Assembly: GCA_026545225.1 (NCBI GenBank)
Contig: CM048850.1
Coordinates: 29,441,797-29,505,796, forward strand
From: Cornus controversa
Taxonomy: Eukaryota > Streptophyta > Magnoliopsida > Cornales > Cornaceae
DNA length: 64,000 bases
Direction of reading: 5' to 3'
Notes under the pieces: generated by a model
Databases searched by the model: none
Seen by the model: the letters and a program-made list of their open reading frames with translations, nothing else
What the model was told of the DNA's origin: nothing
Shown: in pieces, positions 37,501 to 49,500 of the stretch
Layout of the letters: every line of letters begins with the position of its first letter
Position numbering within the stretch: the stretch's first letter is position 1
Position numbers and translations under genes: made by a program

Positions 37501-40500
37501 TCTTTGAAGGTTGCTACCCTCGAAGTAGCTTGTTATTTTATCATTTTTCTATCTCACTCTTTCTTTTTCTTATCATAAAACTGTGAGGTAACAGTGGTAT
37601 CAAAGCCTTAATCCTGCGACTTATGGCTGACTCGGAGCTCCCAAAAACTCATCTTAAGGATCTGTTAGACATTATGGCCAAACAAGGCTTAGTGTTGCAG
37701 CGAATTGACGATAATATTTTTACTTTCATGAACGAGGTTTGACACCAACTTGCAGCTCTTACCTTGTCTGTAGAAAGGCTTTCCAAGGCCCCATCCTCCA
37801 AGAAGGAAGAACAAATGGTTGGCACGTCCAATAATAACACGATGGTTTGTGGTACTGGCACTGTGAAGAGGAAGGGGCCAAAAATCACCCTCTTCAAATA
37901 TGATGACACAGAGGACCCCTCTGTTTGGATTCTACTAGCAAACCAATATTTCCTTCTAAATCAAATTGTTGTTCATCAGTGCCTTCTATATATGCCTCCT
38001 TTCACTTAAAGGGTGCAGCTCTCCAATACTTCAAATACTTGTAACATGAGGGCGAGCTTTCGAATTGGACGACCTTTGTCCAAGCACTAGAGAAAGGTTT
38101 GTTAAAGCTTGTTGTGATAAGGGGCTTTGTTATTAATGTAATGAAAAGTTCAAGCCTGGCCATAACTTTAAGCTCACACTTTCTTTCTTATTGTAGAGAG
38201 CAATTCTAGTAAGGAAGACATGGATTGTTCATCTTACGATGTAGTTGTCACACATCCCAAATCTCTTAGATATGAAGAGGGTTTTGGTAGATTTTAACCT
38301 TAGGGACAAGGTGAATTGGTCATTTATTAATGTAGTGCTATCTAGAAAGTAGGAGTTTAAGCTTTCTAGAAAACATTAGTTTATCATAGTATTTTCTATG
38401 GAATAGGGAGTTTGTTTTGCAACAAGCATTATCTTCTTGTATTTAAGAGGTTGCACTGTGAAAAAAAAAAAGACAATCAATGAATCAGACTTAAAAGTCT
38501 TGTGGAGGTCGCTACCCTCGAAGTAGCATGTCAATTTCCAGCTCTTATCTTGTCTATAGAAAGGCTTTCCAAGGCCCCATCCTTTGAGAAGGAAGAACAA
38601 ATGGTTGGCACGTCTAATAATAACACGATAGTTTCTGGTATTGGCGCTTTGAAAAGCAAGGGGCTATGGCATAGAAGACCCCTCTGGTTGGATTCTATTG
38701 GCAGACCAATATTTCCTTCTAAATTAGATTTATGTTCACCAGCGCCTTCTATATGCCTCCAATATTTCAAATACTTGCAACATGCGGGTGAACTTTCGGA
38801 TTGGGTGACCTTTGTCCAAGAACTAGAAAGGAGGTTCAGACCCACTGAATATGAGGACCCAGAGGGTGAGTTGTCCAAGCTACGTCAAACATCCACTGTT
38901 GCAGCTTATCAAGCGTAATTTGAGAATCTGGCCCAACGAATTGATGGATAAATTTCTCACTTGCACTTTCATTAGTGGCCTCATGGAGGACATATAGACT
39001 ATGGTTAAGTCTTTTCGCCCCACCTCTTTAAATGATGCCATTGGACTTACTCGTCTCCAAGAGAAACACTAATCTAAAGATCGCAAGTTTTTGTCCTCAA
39101 ACAGTCCGCCTTCTTTTACCCCAACATCCCCTCAGCCAACCATTAAAAAAAATTTCCATGAGGAAATGAAAGCCCGTCGTGATAAGGGGCTTTGTTATTA
39201 CTGTGATGAAAAGTTCAAGGCTGACCATAACTGCAAGTCTCACACTTTTTTCCTCATTGAAGAGTGCAATTACAGTGAGTAACACATGGATTGTTCATCT
39301 GACGTTGTGGTTGTCTCACATCCCCAAATCTCCTAGATAGAAAGAGGACTTTGTTAGAATTTAACCTTAGGGACAAGGTTAATTTTGAGGGGAGGCATTG
39401 TTACATGCATAATAAGCTTGGTAGTTTCTGCTAGTAATTGTTTTTCTTTTTTAGTCTTCTTGTTTTCTTTGCTTTTGAATTGGTCATTTATTAATGTAGT
39501 GCTATCTAGAAAATAGGAGTTTAACGTAGTGTTTTTCAGAAAATAGGAGTTTATCGTAGTGTTTCCTAGGGAATAGGGAGTTTGTTTTGCAACTAACTTT
39601 ATCTTCTTGTATTTAAGAGGTTGCACTGTGAATAAAAAAAGACAGTCAATGAATTAGACAAAGTCTTGTGGAGATCGCTACCCTTGAAGTAGCTTGTCAA
39701 TTTGACTTTGGAGGTTGCTACACTCGAAGTAGCTTGCTAATTTATCCTTTTCCCATCTCACTCTTGCTTTTTCTTAACACTAAACTGTTGTCCAATCCAA
39801 GGGATGCAACGGAGTACACACCTTATCCCAATTCACCAATTGGTATTTGAATTCCTCCCCCATACCACCCCACAAAAATTTTCTCTGAATCTTTTCTAAC
39901 CTTCTGACGACTGACATAGGCATGGAAAAATGCAACATAAAATAGGTTGAAAGATTCGAAAGAGTACTCTTCATAAGAGTTAAATGCCCTCCTTTCGAAA
40001 GATACTGTTTCTTTCAACCCGCAAGCCTCCACTCAAAATGCTCAAACCCTAGGTCCCAAATGAATGTCCTCCTCGACGAAGCTCCCAATGACAATCCCAA
40101 ATAAGAGATCGGGAAAGAGCCACCCCGCATCTAAGGATATCGGCATTGCCATTGATCTCCTCTACCACCCCAAATGGAACTAACTCGCTCTTCCCAATGT
40201 TGATCTTCAAACCCGAGACTGCAATGGAAGCAAATCGAGACACATCTCAAGTATCTTAGTTGGTCCTCCCTCGCATCACAAAAAACGATAGTATCATCTG
40301 AAATAAGCAAATGATAGAACACCAACTGGTTGGGATCTCTACGCACAGAAAAGCCTCTAATTAAGGCCCAGCCTTTCCACTATCCTCATCAATCTACTGA
40401 AGACCTCCATGATAATGTTAAACAGAAAGCGAGAGAGTGGATCTCCCTGTTGTAAGTCCTGAGAACTAGAGAAGAACCTGGCTGGAGAGCCATTCACCAA

Positions 40501-43500
40501 GACTGGGAATCGAACCGTCAATATACAATGGCGAATCCATCTCCTCCATTAATCCTTATTTTAAAAAATTGTGTTAATTAGTTGATTTCATGTCTCAATT
40601 GCAATTACATAAGCATACAAAACAATAAATAAAATAAAGCAGAGACAATATTTTTTATGTGGAAAATCCAAAATAAGGAAAAACCACGAGACCTCGTCAC
40701 TATGAACAATTTATTGTGAGAAAAATCTTAAAACTGGGTTAACAGTTCCCACACCCTAGAATTTCTAATTACCTCTTGACACAGATCATAGCCAAACTCA
40801 CACTCAGAATCTTCGGACCTTTGATCCACTTCGTCAACAGACTTTGCCAAGCAATTTGCTCTCAATGGATGTTCAAATCTTCTACTACATTTTCTGAGTG
40901 GTTGAACTGATTTGACTCAGTAGTCTGATGTACTTCTCCTTGCTGAACACTCAAATCACATATAATGACATCTAATAGAAACCTTAGATTGAGTATACAG
41001 AGGATCTCTCTTTCAAGGATTTTTCTCACTCTAGATAATTAAAAGCTTGTATTTATACCCTAGACTTACAATACACTCATATTTATAGCTAATATAGGTA
41101 GCTCATATGTTTTGGAAAGTTGAATCCTTGTAGAAATCTGTTTTGAGAGATTTTCCAAAAATAAACCTCCACAGGGCTCGATTGATCGAGGCACCCATTG
41201 ACACATATTGCCAAGCTGCTCAATCGATTGAAGCATATTGGAGTTGATGAAAAGTTTTCTGGAAAAATTCGATCAATCCACCTATCAATCAAAGTCTACT
41301 GAAGTGCTCTTCCATCAATTGAGTTGTCAATCAATGCATACTGTTTTCAGTAAAATCATAGTTTTAGAATTTGTTCAAAAATAGTACTTTGAAAATCCAT
41401 TTATCAAAAACAAGTTTAAATGAGTATTTTATGACTCTCCAAGATCGAAACTAGGTTATCTAAGATTAAGGTCATTTACCCATGCCCTAGATATGTGGTT
41501 GAGCATTTGGATTTCTCGCCTTGTTCTTTGCGAATCTTTGTCTTCATAGCCTTCAACGGTTGTACTCTTTATGACACTTTGATGCATTGCAACGAAGGTT
41601 TTGAGTAGGAAATTGCCAACACATCATTCATATACCTAACAAGGTCTACTCAATTTATTATTCTTTTGTGTATGTTAGTAATAATTTTGTAAGTGTATTA
41701 TGTTTCATTTGGTATTTGATCTTTACTTTTTGGGTCCTCTCTATGCCAACCTTACGAGGTCTTGCTTGAAATAAATGGATATTTGTTGTTATGTTCTGTC
41801 AAGTATGCTGAAGCAGAATTGCATTTGCAATGCTCTTTAATACTCCTCATTCATCAATAGGCATGAAAAACTCTGTAGCTAAAGGTTAGCAGGATGCACC
41901 CTCTTTGCTGGTGAGGGATGAAGACACGCACATATTCACACCCAAAAATTCTTGCTCTGTCAAACCGGGAATTTTTTCACATTTGTGAACACTGGTGTCA
42001 CACTTAGTTCTTTATCTGCCAAAATGGGCATGAAGTTGACATTGGCAAAACTTGGTGGCTGCATAAAGGAAATTGAACTCTTTGAAACAAGATCATTTCC
42101 TTTTAGCTTTCCATTTTAATTTTAAATTGTTTACTGTAAATGACAAGTCAAATATACTTTTTCGATCTTGACAGTCATCTCGAACTGATTACTTTGGGAG
42201 CAACTAGCACATTTTTCACTTTACACCTGCCTTGACTTTCAGAAGGAGCTGTATGCTTTGTATGTAATATTCGAAGTTTACTTTTAGAAGGGATTTAAGT
42301 TTATGGTTATTCTTTTAGCAGTAATTGGGAATTTCTTTTTATTCTTTCTTGGAGTTGGTACGGGGAGTTTTGAGAACATTATTTGTGTTTTATGAAATCA
42401 TAAAAAGTGCATAAATTTGTTTACCTCTCTCCATCATTTGGATATCTTGTGGTTTTTTAGGGATGGGAAGCGGCGTCAAAAGCTGTAAAGGATGAGGAAG
42501 CAATTAAGCAGCAGCTATGTGAAGACTTGAGCAATCTGGTATCTATCTTTGGTAAATATAGATTCTTAAAATTTTCTATTGTTCTTTTGATTTCTTTGAC
42601 ATGAATATGTTCTATAGGTTCAAGAGAGCAGTAGCACCCAATTTGCTAGACTCGAGGAGTTAAAGAGGCGGTTAGAGGCTCTAAACCCAAGCAGATCATC
42701 TAACTCTGTCCCTGACGTAAGTACTCTTTTGTTGTTATTCCTCATTTCTATATCTACGGGAGGAAGATTGTCTTGTCTTAGTTATTCCATCTTAAGTATT
42801 GGGGTCAAAATATTGGTTAATTTATTTCCTTTTTGATCCACCTAATGATACTACCATAGTAATTGCTCATTTGTGCATTGAAATCTATGAAGCACGAATA
42901 GAGACACGAGGCACAGGTTCGACAAGATACTGACACGGCGATAAGATAAATCCCAAAAAGATAGGATCCATACACAGCAAGAATACGGGCAATTATATTA
43001 TTATATATACAAAAATATTGATTTTTTATGATTGATCTACAATACCATGAACGTAATAGATTATGCCTAGAGCCTAACAAGCCTCACGGTTAAAGGAAAT
43101 AGTTCAAAAAATATAAAAAAGGAACAGAGGTGATGTGTGCATTGGAGGTTTCTTTAGAAGAGAATATTCCAAAAAAAAAAATCAAAAACAAAAACAGAGG
43201 TGGGGTGCAATAACCAGTGGTGGGAGCTGGAGAGGGTGCTGTTGGTGGTGTGTGTAGCTATTACAGGGTTTTTCATGAGAGAGTGTTTAAAAAAGGGGAA
43301 AAATACCAACCTAAAGTGCACCCTTGAGTAGGTGAGGGTGATGTCTGAAGGTATTGGGTGGTTAGAGTGATGTGTGAAGGCAGATGGTACCTATTTGGGA
43401 TTTTTCATGAAAGAGGACGTGATTGAAAGGGGAGCTAGTTGGAAGAGAGAGAATATTGCATCGCCCTAGAAAATTAACATACCTACCAACTGTAGAAGAA

Positions 43501-46500
43501 CTTATTCTATGGTTCTCCTTGCTCTTCTTTTTTTCCTCTCCTTCTCTATTTCCGTAGTACTTGGGATTCGGGGCTTTTGAGTCTGGAAGGAACATACCAA
43601 ATGCCCTAACTTTAGCCATTTTCTTTCTTATATATACATACACACACACACACACACTAGTGTATGCCCGTGCCTACGACACTATCATGCACCCTCAATC
43701 ATGACTGTTGGATAGGGTTATTTTGAACCGTAGATAGGCAAAGACATTTTGACCAACAAGATTGGTTTTTTAACAACTTTTGACCGTTAGATTGCATTTT
43801 TTGTCTTATTATACAAAGCTTAAATGTAATATAGATACTTATATATAGTTTCAAACCAAAATCTTCCAATATTACAAATGGGACCTCCCTTTTCAAGAAA
43901 AAGAAAATTACAAACCTGCCCCACCGCATCCTAAGAGTATCCATCTTGTGTCCTTGGCGCGCCATTCTCATGTCCTATAAATGTGCAACATAATATAGAT
44001 ATTGTTGGATTGGCTCAAATTCCTATTGTGATTAGGTTTCTATTATAGAGTTATCTTATTAGGTAATTTCAATAGACATATCTTTGGTCTCAAGGAAGGA
44101 AAGTTCTTGTTAGGCAAGTTTATGGCTCTAAGGAATTGTAATCCTTGTCCACCAAGGAATTGGGTTTTGGGTTCTATAAATAGTTACCTATGTTATAGGT
44201 TGAGATGAGTGAGAAGAGAAGAGACAATACTCTCATTGTTTTTGAGATAACACTTAGAGAGATAATTCTTGTTTAGAATTTGTGATTTCCTTTTGAGTGA
44301 AATTGGGTATATAAGGGTTAGGAGTTGAGAGTTGAATGTACTCTTAATACAATCTTTTTACTTGTACTGTTACAATCTATATAGTGAAATCGGACTCTCC
44401 GTGGACGTAAGCTTGTTTAGCCGAACACATATAATTCTTGGTGCGTTCTTGCAAATTTCTTCGTACTTGTTTACTTATCATCACATCGTAATATTTCGTG
44501 GTACGTGATTGGGGGCTTGTTTCTCAACATATATATATATAATTTGACAGACAGGACACTTCTTAATCGTATTTGACATGTATCAGACCATGTTTAATCC
44601 GTATACTTTTTGGAGATGTGTTCAACGGCCACAGTAACCCCTAAGGAGTACCCGTGCTTCATATATTGAAATGCTAACTTCCACTTTATACCAAACAAGC
44701 CCTTACCTTTAGTCAATTCTATTATATATAATATGGGAACTTCTTTTTTCTCTAGTCTTCAACTTTTCCATCTTCTTCAACACCCACATCATCGATGAAA
44801 CACTTATTTTACCTCAAAAGGCTGTTCATGAAAAGGAAGAAATAATAGGAAGTGTTGTATGCTCTCGTGTTTTTGCATATTTTCAAGTAGATTGATTGTT
44901 GTACTTCACATCATTTTTTATATTAGCCATCAAAGTCTTTAAGGTGTTAAAATTCGTTCAGCATGTAATATCTATGGAAACTTTACAGAACTAATACATT
45001 AATATAATCATAGTTGGGTATGAACAATTCATAACAAGTAACACCTTGGCAATTTAGGGAAAGATTGCATTTGTTTCTTTTTTTCTTTCTTTGTATTATT
45101 TGGAAAAAAGATACTGAGTGGCATTTTCCACAGAGAAAATGTGAAATTTTAGATGCTTAGCTAGAGTAAGAAATATCTTGATAGAGAACTAGGGTTTTTG
45201 GAAGATGGTTTTGTTGAACACTTTTAAGATGATTCATTGGGCATTAATTACAAGATCAATGATACAATAAAGGAATATCACAATATTACAACAAGCATAC
45301 AAGATTGATGTAGCTTGACAAGCTGCTTACATCCACAGAAGAGATATTAAATCCACTATCAACTATGAACTAGGGTTATTAGAAAACCACACTCCATGTC
45401 TCAACTTTTACCATGAAGACCTACGATTTGTAAGAAACAAAATAGCTGTTACAAGGAATTACTTACATCCACTAAGTTGGGTTAGATTGGAATATGGATT
45501 GTCACGCCCCAAAATTCGAGTCGTCGGAATTCCCATTCCGAGCCCGAGCTCCGGGAGTGAACCCGTTCATTCAACCCCACGAACCATCTCAACAACAATC
45601 CCATCGTGATATCATGATATGATAATGATACCAAGTTTTTATGCCCCAAAACCCATACCATTACTCATCGCGGAAGCCTTTTCATTATTATTACACCAGT
45701 TTTTCACCAGAATGTTACATGGATCACCCAATCTAAGTTGCGATCTCAAAGCTTAGCAGGAGCATTCTTTATACCATTAATATCTTGTACATGCATTTGT
45801 AAACAATTCTAGTCCATTACGCGTGCCATTTATTGAAAACAAGCATACATGAATCCCTTTTAAAACACACAGTGAGCACACATTTTGCATGATTGAAATG
45901 ATGGTTTCGCATGATTGAGCTTGTATCAAAGTGCTTGTGAAACCCTACTAGAATTTAATTCATCTTCCATAAAAAAATTTGATACTTGGTTCGCATGATC
46001 AAGGTGTTTCGATTGACCGAAATATGTCAAAACTATTACCCAGCAGAATCTTCCAAGTGTCCACTCATACACATTGGTCCCCATTCTTGGTATGCATACA
46101 CTTTTTTTCACTAATTTATCAACATATTCATTCTCACGAGTTTATACATATGTAAATGGACAATAGAACCGCAATTATACTATGTAAAGGAAAACATTGC
46201 AACTTGTACGTAAATCCCATATCTTGCCCTCAAATGATTTCAAGTGCCAAACATGGCTCATACATATCAAATCCAATACTTAAATCCAAATTACAAGTTT
46301 AATAAATGCCTAAACATGGCATGTGAAAACATAATATAAACGATAGCAACGAAATATAGATCTTGTAATCTGAGCACGTCAAGCTCCATTAACGACCAAT
46401 GCCTTATCTGTAAAATGTTTTGGGAAAGGGGGTGAGCATCAATATATCAAGTAGAAATACCCAAACCAACTTATGCATCGATTTGACGCAACCTACATGA

Positions 46501-49500
46501 ATGCAATCATGGCATTCTTATAAACTACATGGCATACTTCTAATTCTCGTGAGATGCTATCATGGCATTCTTACACACTACATGGCATACAACACGCACA
46601 TGCTTAAGAGACCTCAATTCAATGCTTAAATAGAACACATACTCAACAATGCTCAATTGAAGTAGAAGACCATACAAGCATCAACATGAATATCACAATT
46701 CAATAGCAAAACTTAAACACCAAGTCACGAAAATTTAGATATCAATCAAGTGGCATATAAGTTCGAAATTGTATAAAATGGGGAGTATTCATAGAACCAC
46801 CAGATAATCGCTCATAGAGCCAATTATCCATGATATCTAACGTTACAGGTGATCAATCCAAGAGTCTAGAAAGAACCATATCCAACTTTACAGGTTACTA
46901 ACCCGATGGTCTAGAAGGAATCACCTTGGCCAAGTTTAGGGTTTTGTACCCTAGGGATCTATGTCTTCATTGCTTTCCGACTTCTCACTTATTTTCTATG
47001 CTAAAACATATTCTTTCCATGCATATAATAATGCAAAAATTCCACATTCAAGCGCATCATAAGACAGTTATTTTCCATGCTAAAACATGTATTTTCATGC
47101 ATATAACAATACAACATTTATAGAAAAGATCATTTTCATGTATTCTATCAAACATATAAAATGCATCACGTGCAACATAGTCTCCACAATTATAAATCAT
47201 GTTATTAGGCAACATTTATCTATAATTGCTAGCATAGACATGTATACACAATTTATATCATAATACACTTTGATACACATTTAAATACATTTTGAATTCC
47301 ATAATATTATTAATTAACGAGAATTAGCCCAATTAAATATGCAAGACTCATTATCTAGCATTCTTAAACATGCTAATCAACTCAAATCACGTCAATTCCT
47401 AAGGCATCAATGATAAGATGGAGAGAACACCCCTACTTCAATTCCAAGCTAATTTCTCACCAAACTCAACTTTGCCCGAATTCGAATTTGTTTGGACCAA
47501 TCTCGAGCCCTCAACGCGTAGACCAACTTCTTCTTCTTCAGCGCCTTCCAATTATCTCCCCAAGCCTCTCAAAATCAATGGAGAAGGGAAGAAGATGATA
47601 TTGGCATATATAGATATATATTGCTCTCTATGCTGCTGATGAGAATGAGAAATGAATTCAACATTCTCTACTTTGCTATTTATAAACCTAGCTCTATTAC
47701 TTACAAAAATGCCACTAGCCTTTCACTAAACCTTCCTGGACTCCGTTGTCACTTTCGGTAACTCTAATCGATTCGAAATGAATTCCGTAGCAGTGCGACC
47801 TCTGATCCCTCCAGTTGGAAGCTACAGTGAAACCTACTGAAAGGATTCTGTATATATTCATCTCTCTTGGAGGTTAATATATAATACAATGATCATAATC
47901 AAGTAACCGAAAATTACAATGAATCAATCTAAATCAGTGATATAATCAATCAAAGGCTAAACTAAAGGGATACAATTAGAAATCAACCTAAAATTAGGGA
48001 TACAATGAATCAACCTAAATCAATAGTATAATCAATCAAATGCTAAACTAAAGGGATACAATCATAAATCACGGGAGAGATTTTAGGTTGGTCTAACACT
48101 CCCTCGCAAATCCGACGATCGAGGAGAGACGAGATTTGACCGTAACAGCTAATATTGAGATGTAGACAGGCCCTTGGTGAGAATAATAGCAAGCAGATCG
48201 GTAGAAGGAACAAACTAAACACGACGAGTACTAGCAAGAATACACTCCTTTATAAAGTGATAGTGGAGTTGATGTGTTTGGTATAAGCATGGAAAACTGG
48301 ATTAGATGCCATATATGTTGTGCTGAGGTTATCACAAAAAAAGGTAGTAGGTCCAGAGAGAGGGAACTGTAACTCATGGAGAAGCTGAGAAATCCAAGAA
48401 GTGTCAGCACAAACATGAGCAAGAGAACGATACTCAACTTCAACAGATAAGCGAGAAACTGTTTGTTGTTTCTTAGGACTCCAATAGATAATATTGGAGA
48501 CTAGAAACACACAAAAACCAGTAGTAGAGCGACGAGTGTCTCAGGGCAACCAGCCTAGTCAACATCAGAGTAAACACGGACAGTGAGTGGACTGGAAGAT
48601 TGACGAAAATATAAACCAAATTCCAACAAACGCTTCAAATATTGAAGAATGCATGTAGCAATACTCAAATGTGGAGATCGAGGAGCACTCATAAACTAAG
48701 CAACATGATGAACAACATAAGTAATGTCTGGACGAGTAAAGGTGAGATACTGAAGGGAGCCAACAATTTGTCTGTAATCAGTGGCATCAGGTAATAGATC
48801 ACTAATTAGATGAGAAAGCTGGCTAGTGAAACAAATTGAAGTGTTGCAAGTTTTGCCGTCAGTCATACACCAGCAGTTGTAGAAGTGGCTTTAAGTCCCA
48901 AAAAGTAAGAAAGAGGACCAAGATCAATGAGCTCAAACTCCTTACCAAGGGTAGCAACAAAGGAGGAGAGAAGAGATGGTTGGTTGCCTGTTAGAATAAT
49001 GTCATCAACATATAGTAAAAGAATCATAATATTTGAAGACCGATGAAAACTAAACAGAGAAGGATCAGCTTAACTTTGGAGAAAACTAAACTATAGTAGG
49101 AAACCACTGAGACACTGGAACCAAGCATGAGGAGCCTGCTTAAGGCCATAAATGGCTGTGTGAAGACGATATACATGATTTGGGCGAGCTGGATCAATAA
49201 ATCTCGGAGGTTGGCGCATAAAAACTGTAGTATCCGAAAAACCATGAAGAAAAGCATTCTTCACATCTAGTTGGTGAAAAGTCCATCCAAAGGATATAGT
49301 CAGAGCAAAAACAATTCGAACAATTGTAGGTTTAACCACAGAGCTAAAGGTCTCGTCAAAATCAATATCTGCTTACTGATGGAAACCCTTAGCAACTAAT
49401 CGGGCCTTGTACTGCTCAATAGAACCATCAGATTTTCGCATGAGCTTGAATACTCACTTACAACCAACTATACGTTGTTGAGAGTCAGGATGAACAAGAA

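Larger units (their letters stand above)
31776..40552 (-). mobile_element. L1 LINE fragment (minus strand), opened twice by LTR elements
   Basis: Three coding pieces in order on the minus strand. 40552-39817: RT and downstream region, with [20 protein letters not shown] (FADD replaced by ISDD), [14 protein letters not shown]-like sequence in another frame, and the [20 protein letters not shown] region. 34955-34060: zf-RVT side ([29 protein letters not shown]). 31988-31776: ORF2 C-terminus ([19 protein letters not shown]), ending at a T-run on the + strand (poly(A) of the LINE). It is 5'-truncated, frameshifted and inactive. Confidence 0.8.
17993..41641 (-). mobile_element. Outermost old Ty1/Copia element in intron 4 (antisense)
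   Basis: Two homologous LTRs of about 1.2 kb bound this 23.6-kb block: 17993-20052 and 31644-41641, each opened by later insertions. The element reads on the minus strand. A tRNA-Met-type primer site (TGATACCA on the + strand) lies at about 31635-31642 beside the right LTR. A purine tract (CCAAGGTGGAGAT on the minus strand, 20053-20065) lies beside the left LTR. Remnants of gag, protease and integrase lie at 29480-31270. The reverse transcriptase was not recognised. The element is old and heavily broken, with at least six later insertions. Confidence 0.75.
31644..41641 (-). repeat. Right LTR of the outer Copia, split by nested insertions
   Basis: LTR pieces 31644-31777 and 40553-41641 align in order with the left LTR. 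Between them lies an L1 fragment with two LTR elements inside it. The part absent from the left LTR (about 41115-41355) contains CTCGATTGATCGAG and CAATCGATTG palindromes. Confidence 0.72.
17716..42460 (+). other. Giant intron 4 (24.7 kb) filled with nested transposons
   Basis: Donor GTTTGC at 17716 and acceptor GGTTTTTTAG ending at 42460. Removing the outermost Copia element and one duplication copy leaves about 1.1 kb (17716-17987 plus 41642-42460), a normal plant intron. Everything between belongs to one old Copia insertion and later insertions into it. Confidence 0.82.
42885..44664. mobile_element. Non-autonomous hAT-like DNA transposon carrying a solo LTR
   Basis: Inverted ends ATGAAGCACG (left, 42887) and CGTGCTTCAT (right, 44653-44662) are flanked by a perfect 8-bp duplication ATTGAAAT (42877-42884 and 44665-44672). 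An 8-bp duplication points to the hAT superfamily. Without the solo LTR it is about 1.25 kb. I see no transposase. Internal frames near 43362-43655 and 43699-43971 are probably spurious. It contains a CA microsatellite at 43641-43657. Confidence 0.72.

Noticed and set aside
47410-47639. + strand Ser-rich frames considered as a signal peptide gene
   Set aside because: They lie inside a Ty3-type LTR promoter-like region, with no start context or conserved motif.
45500-47848. Claim that this is a solo LTR with a target duplication
   Set aside because: The left flank TGGAT could not be matched at a right edge, so solo status is not shown.
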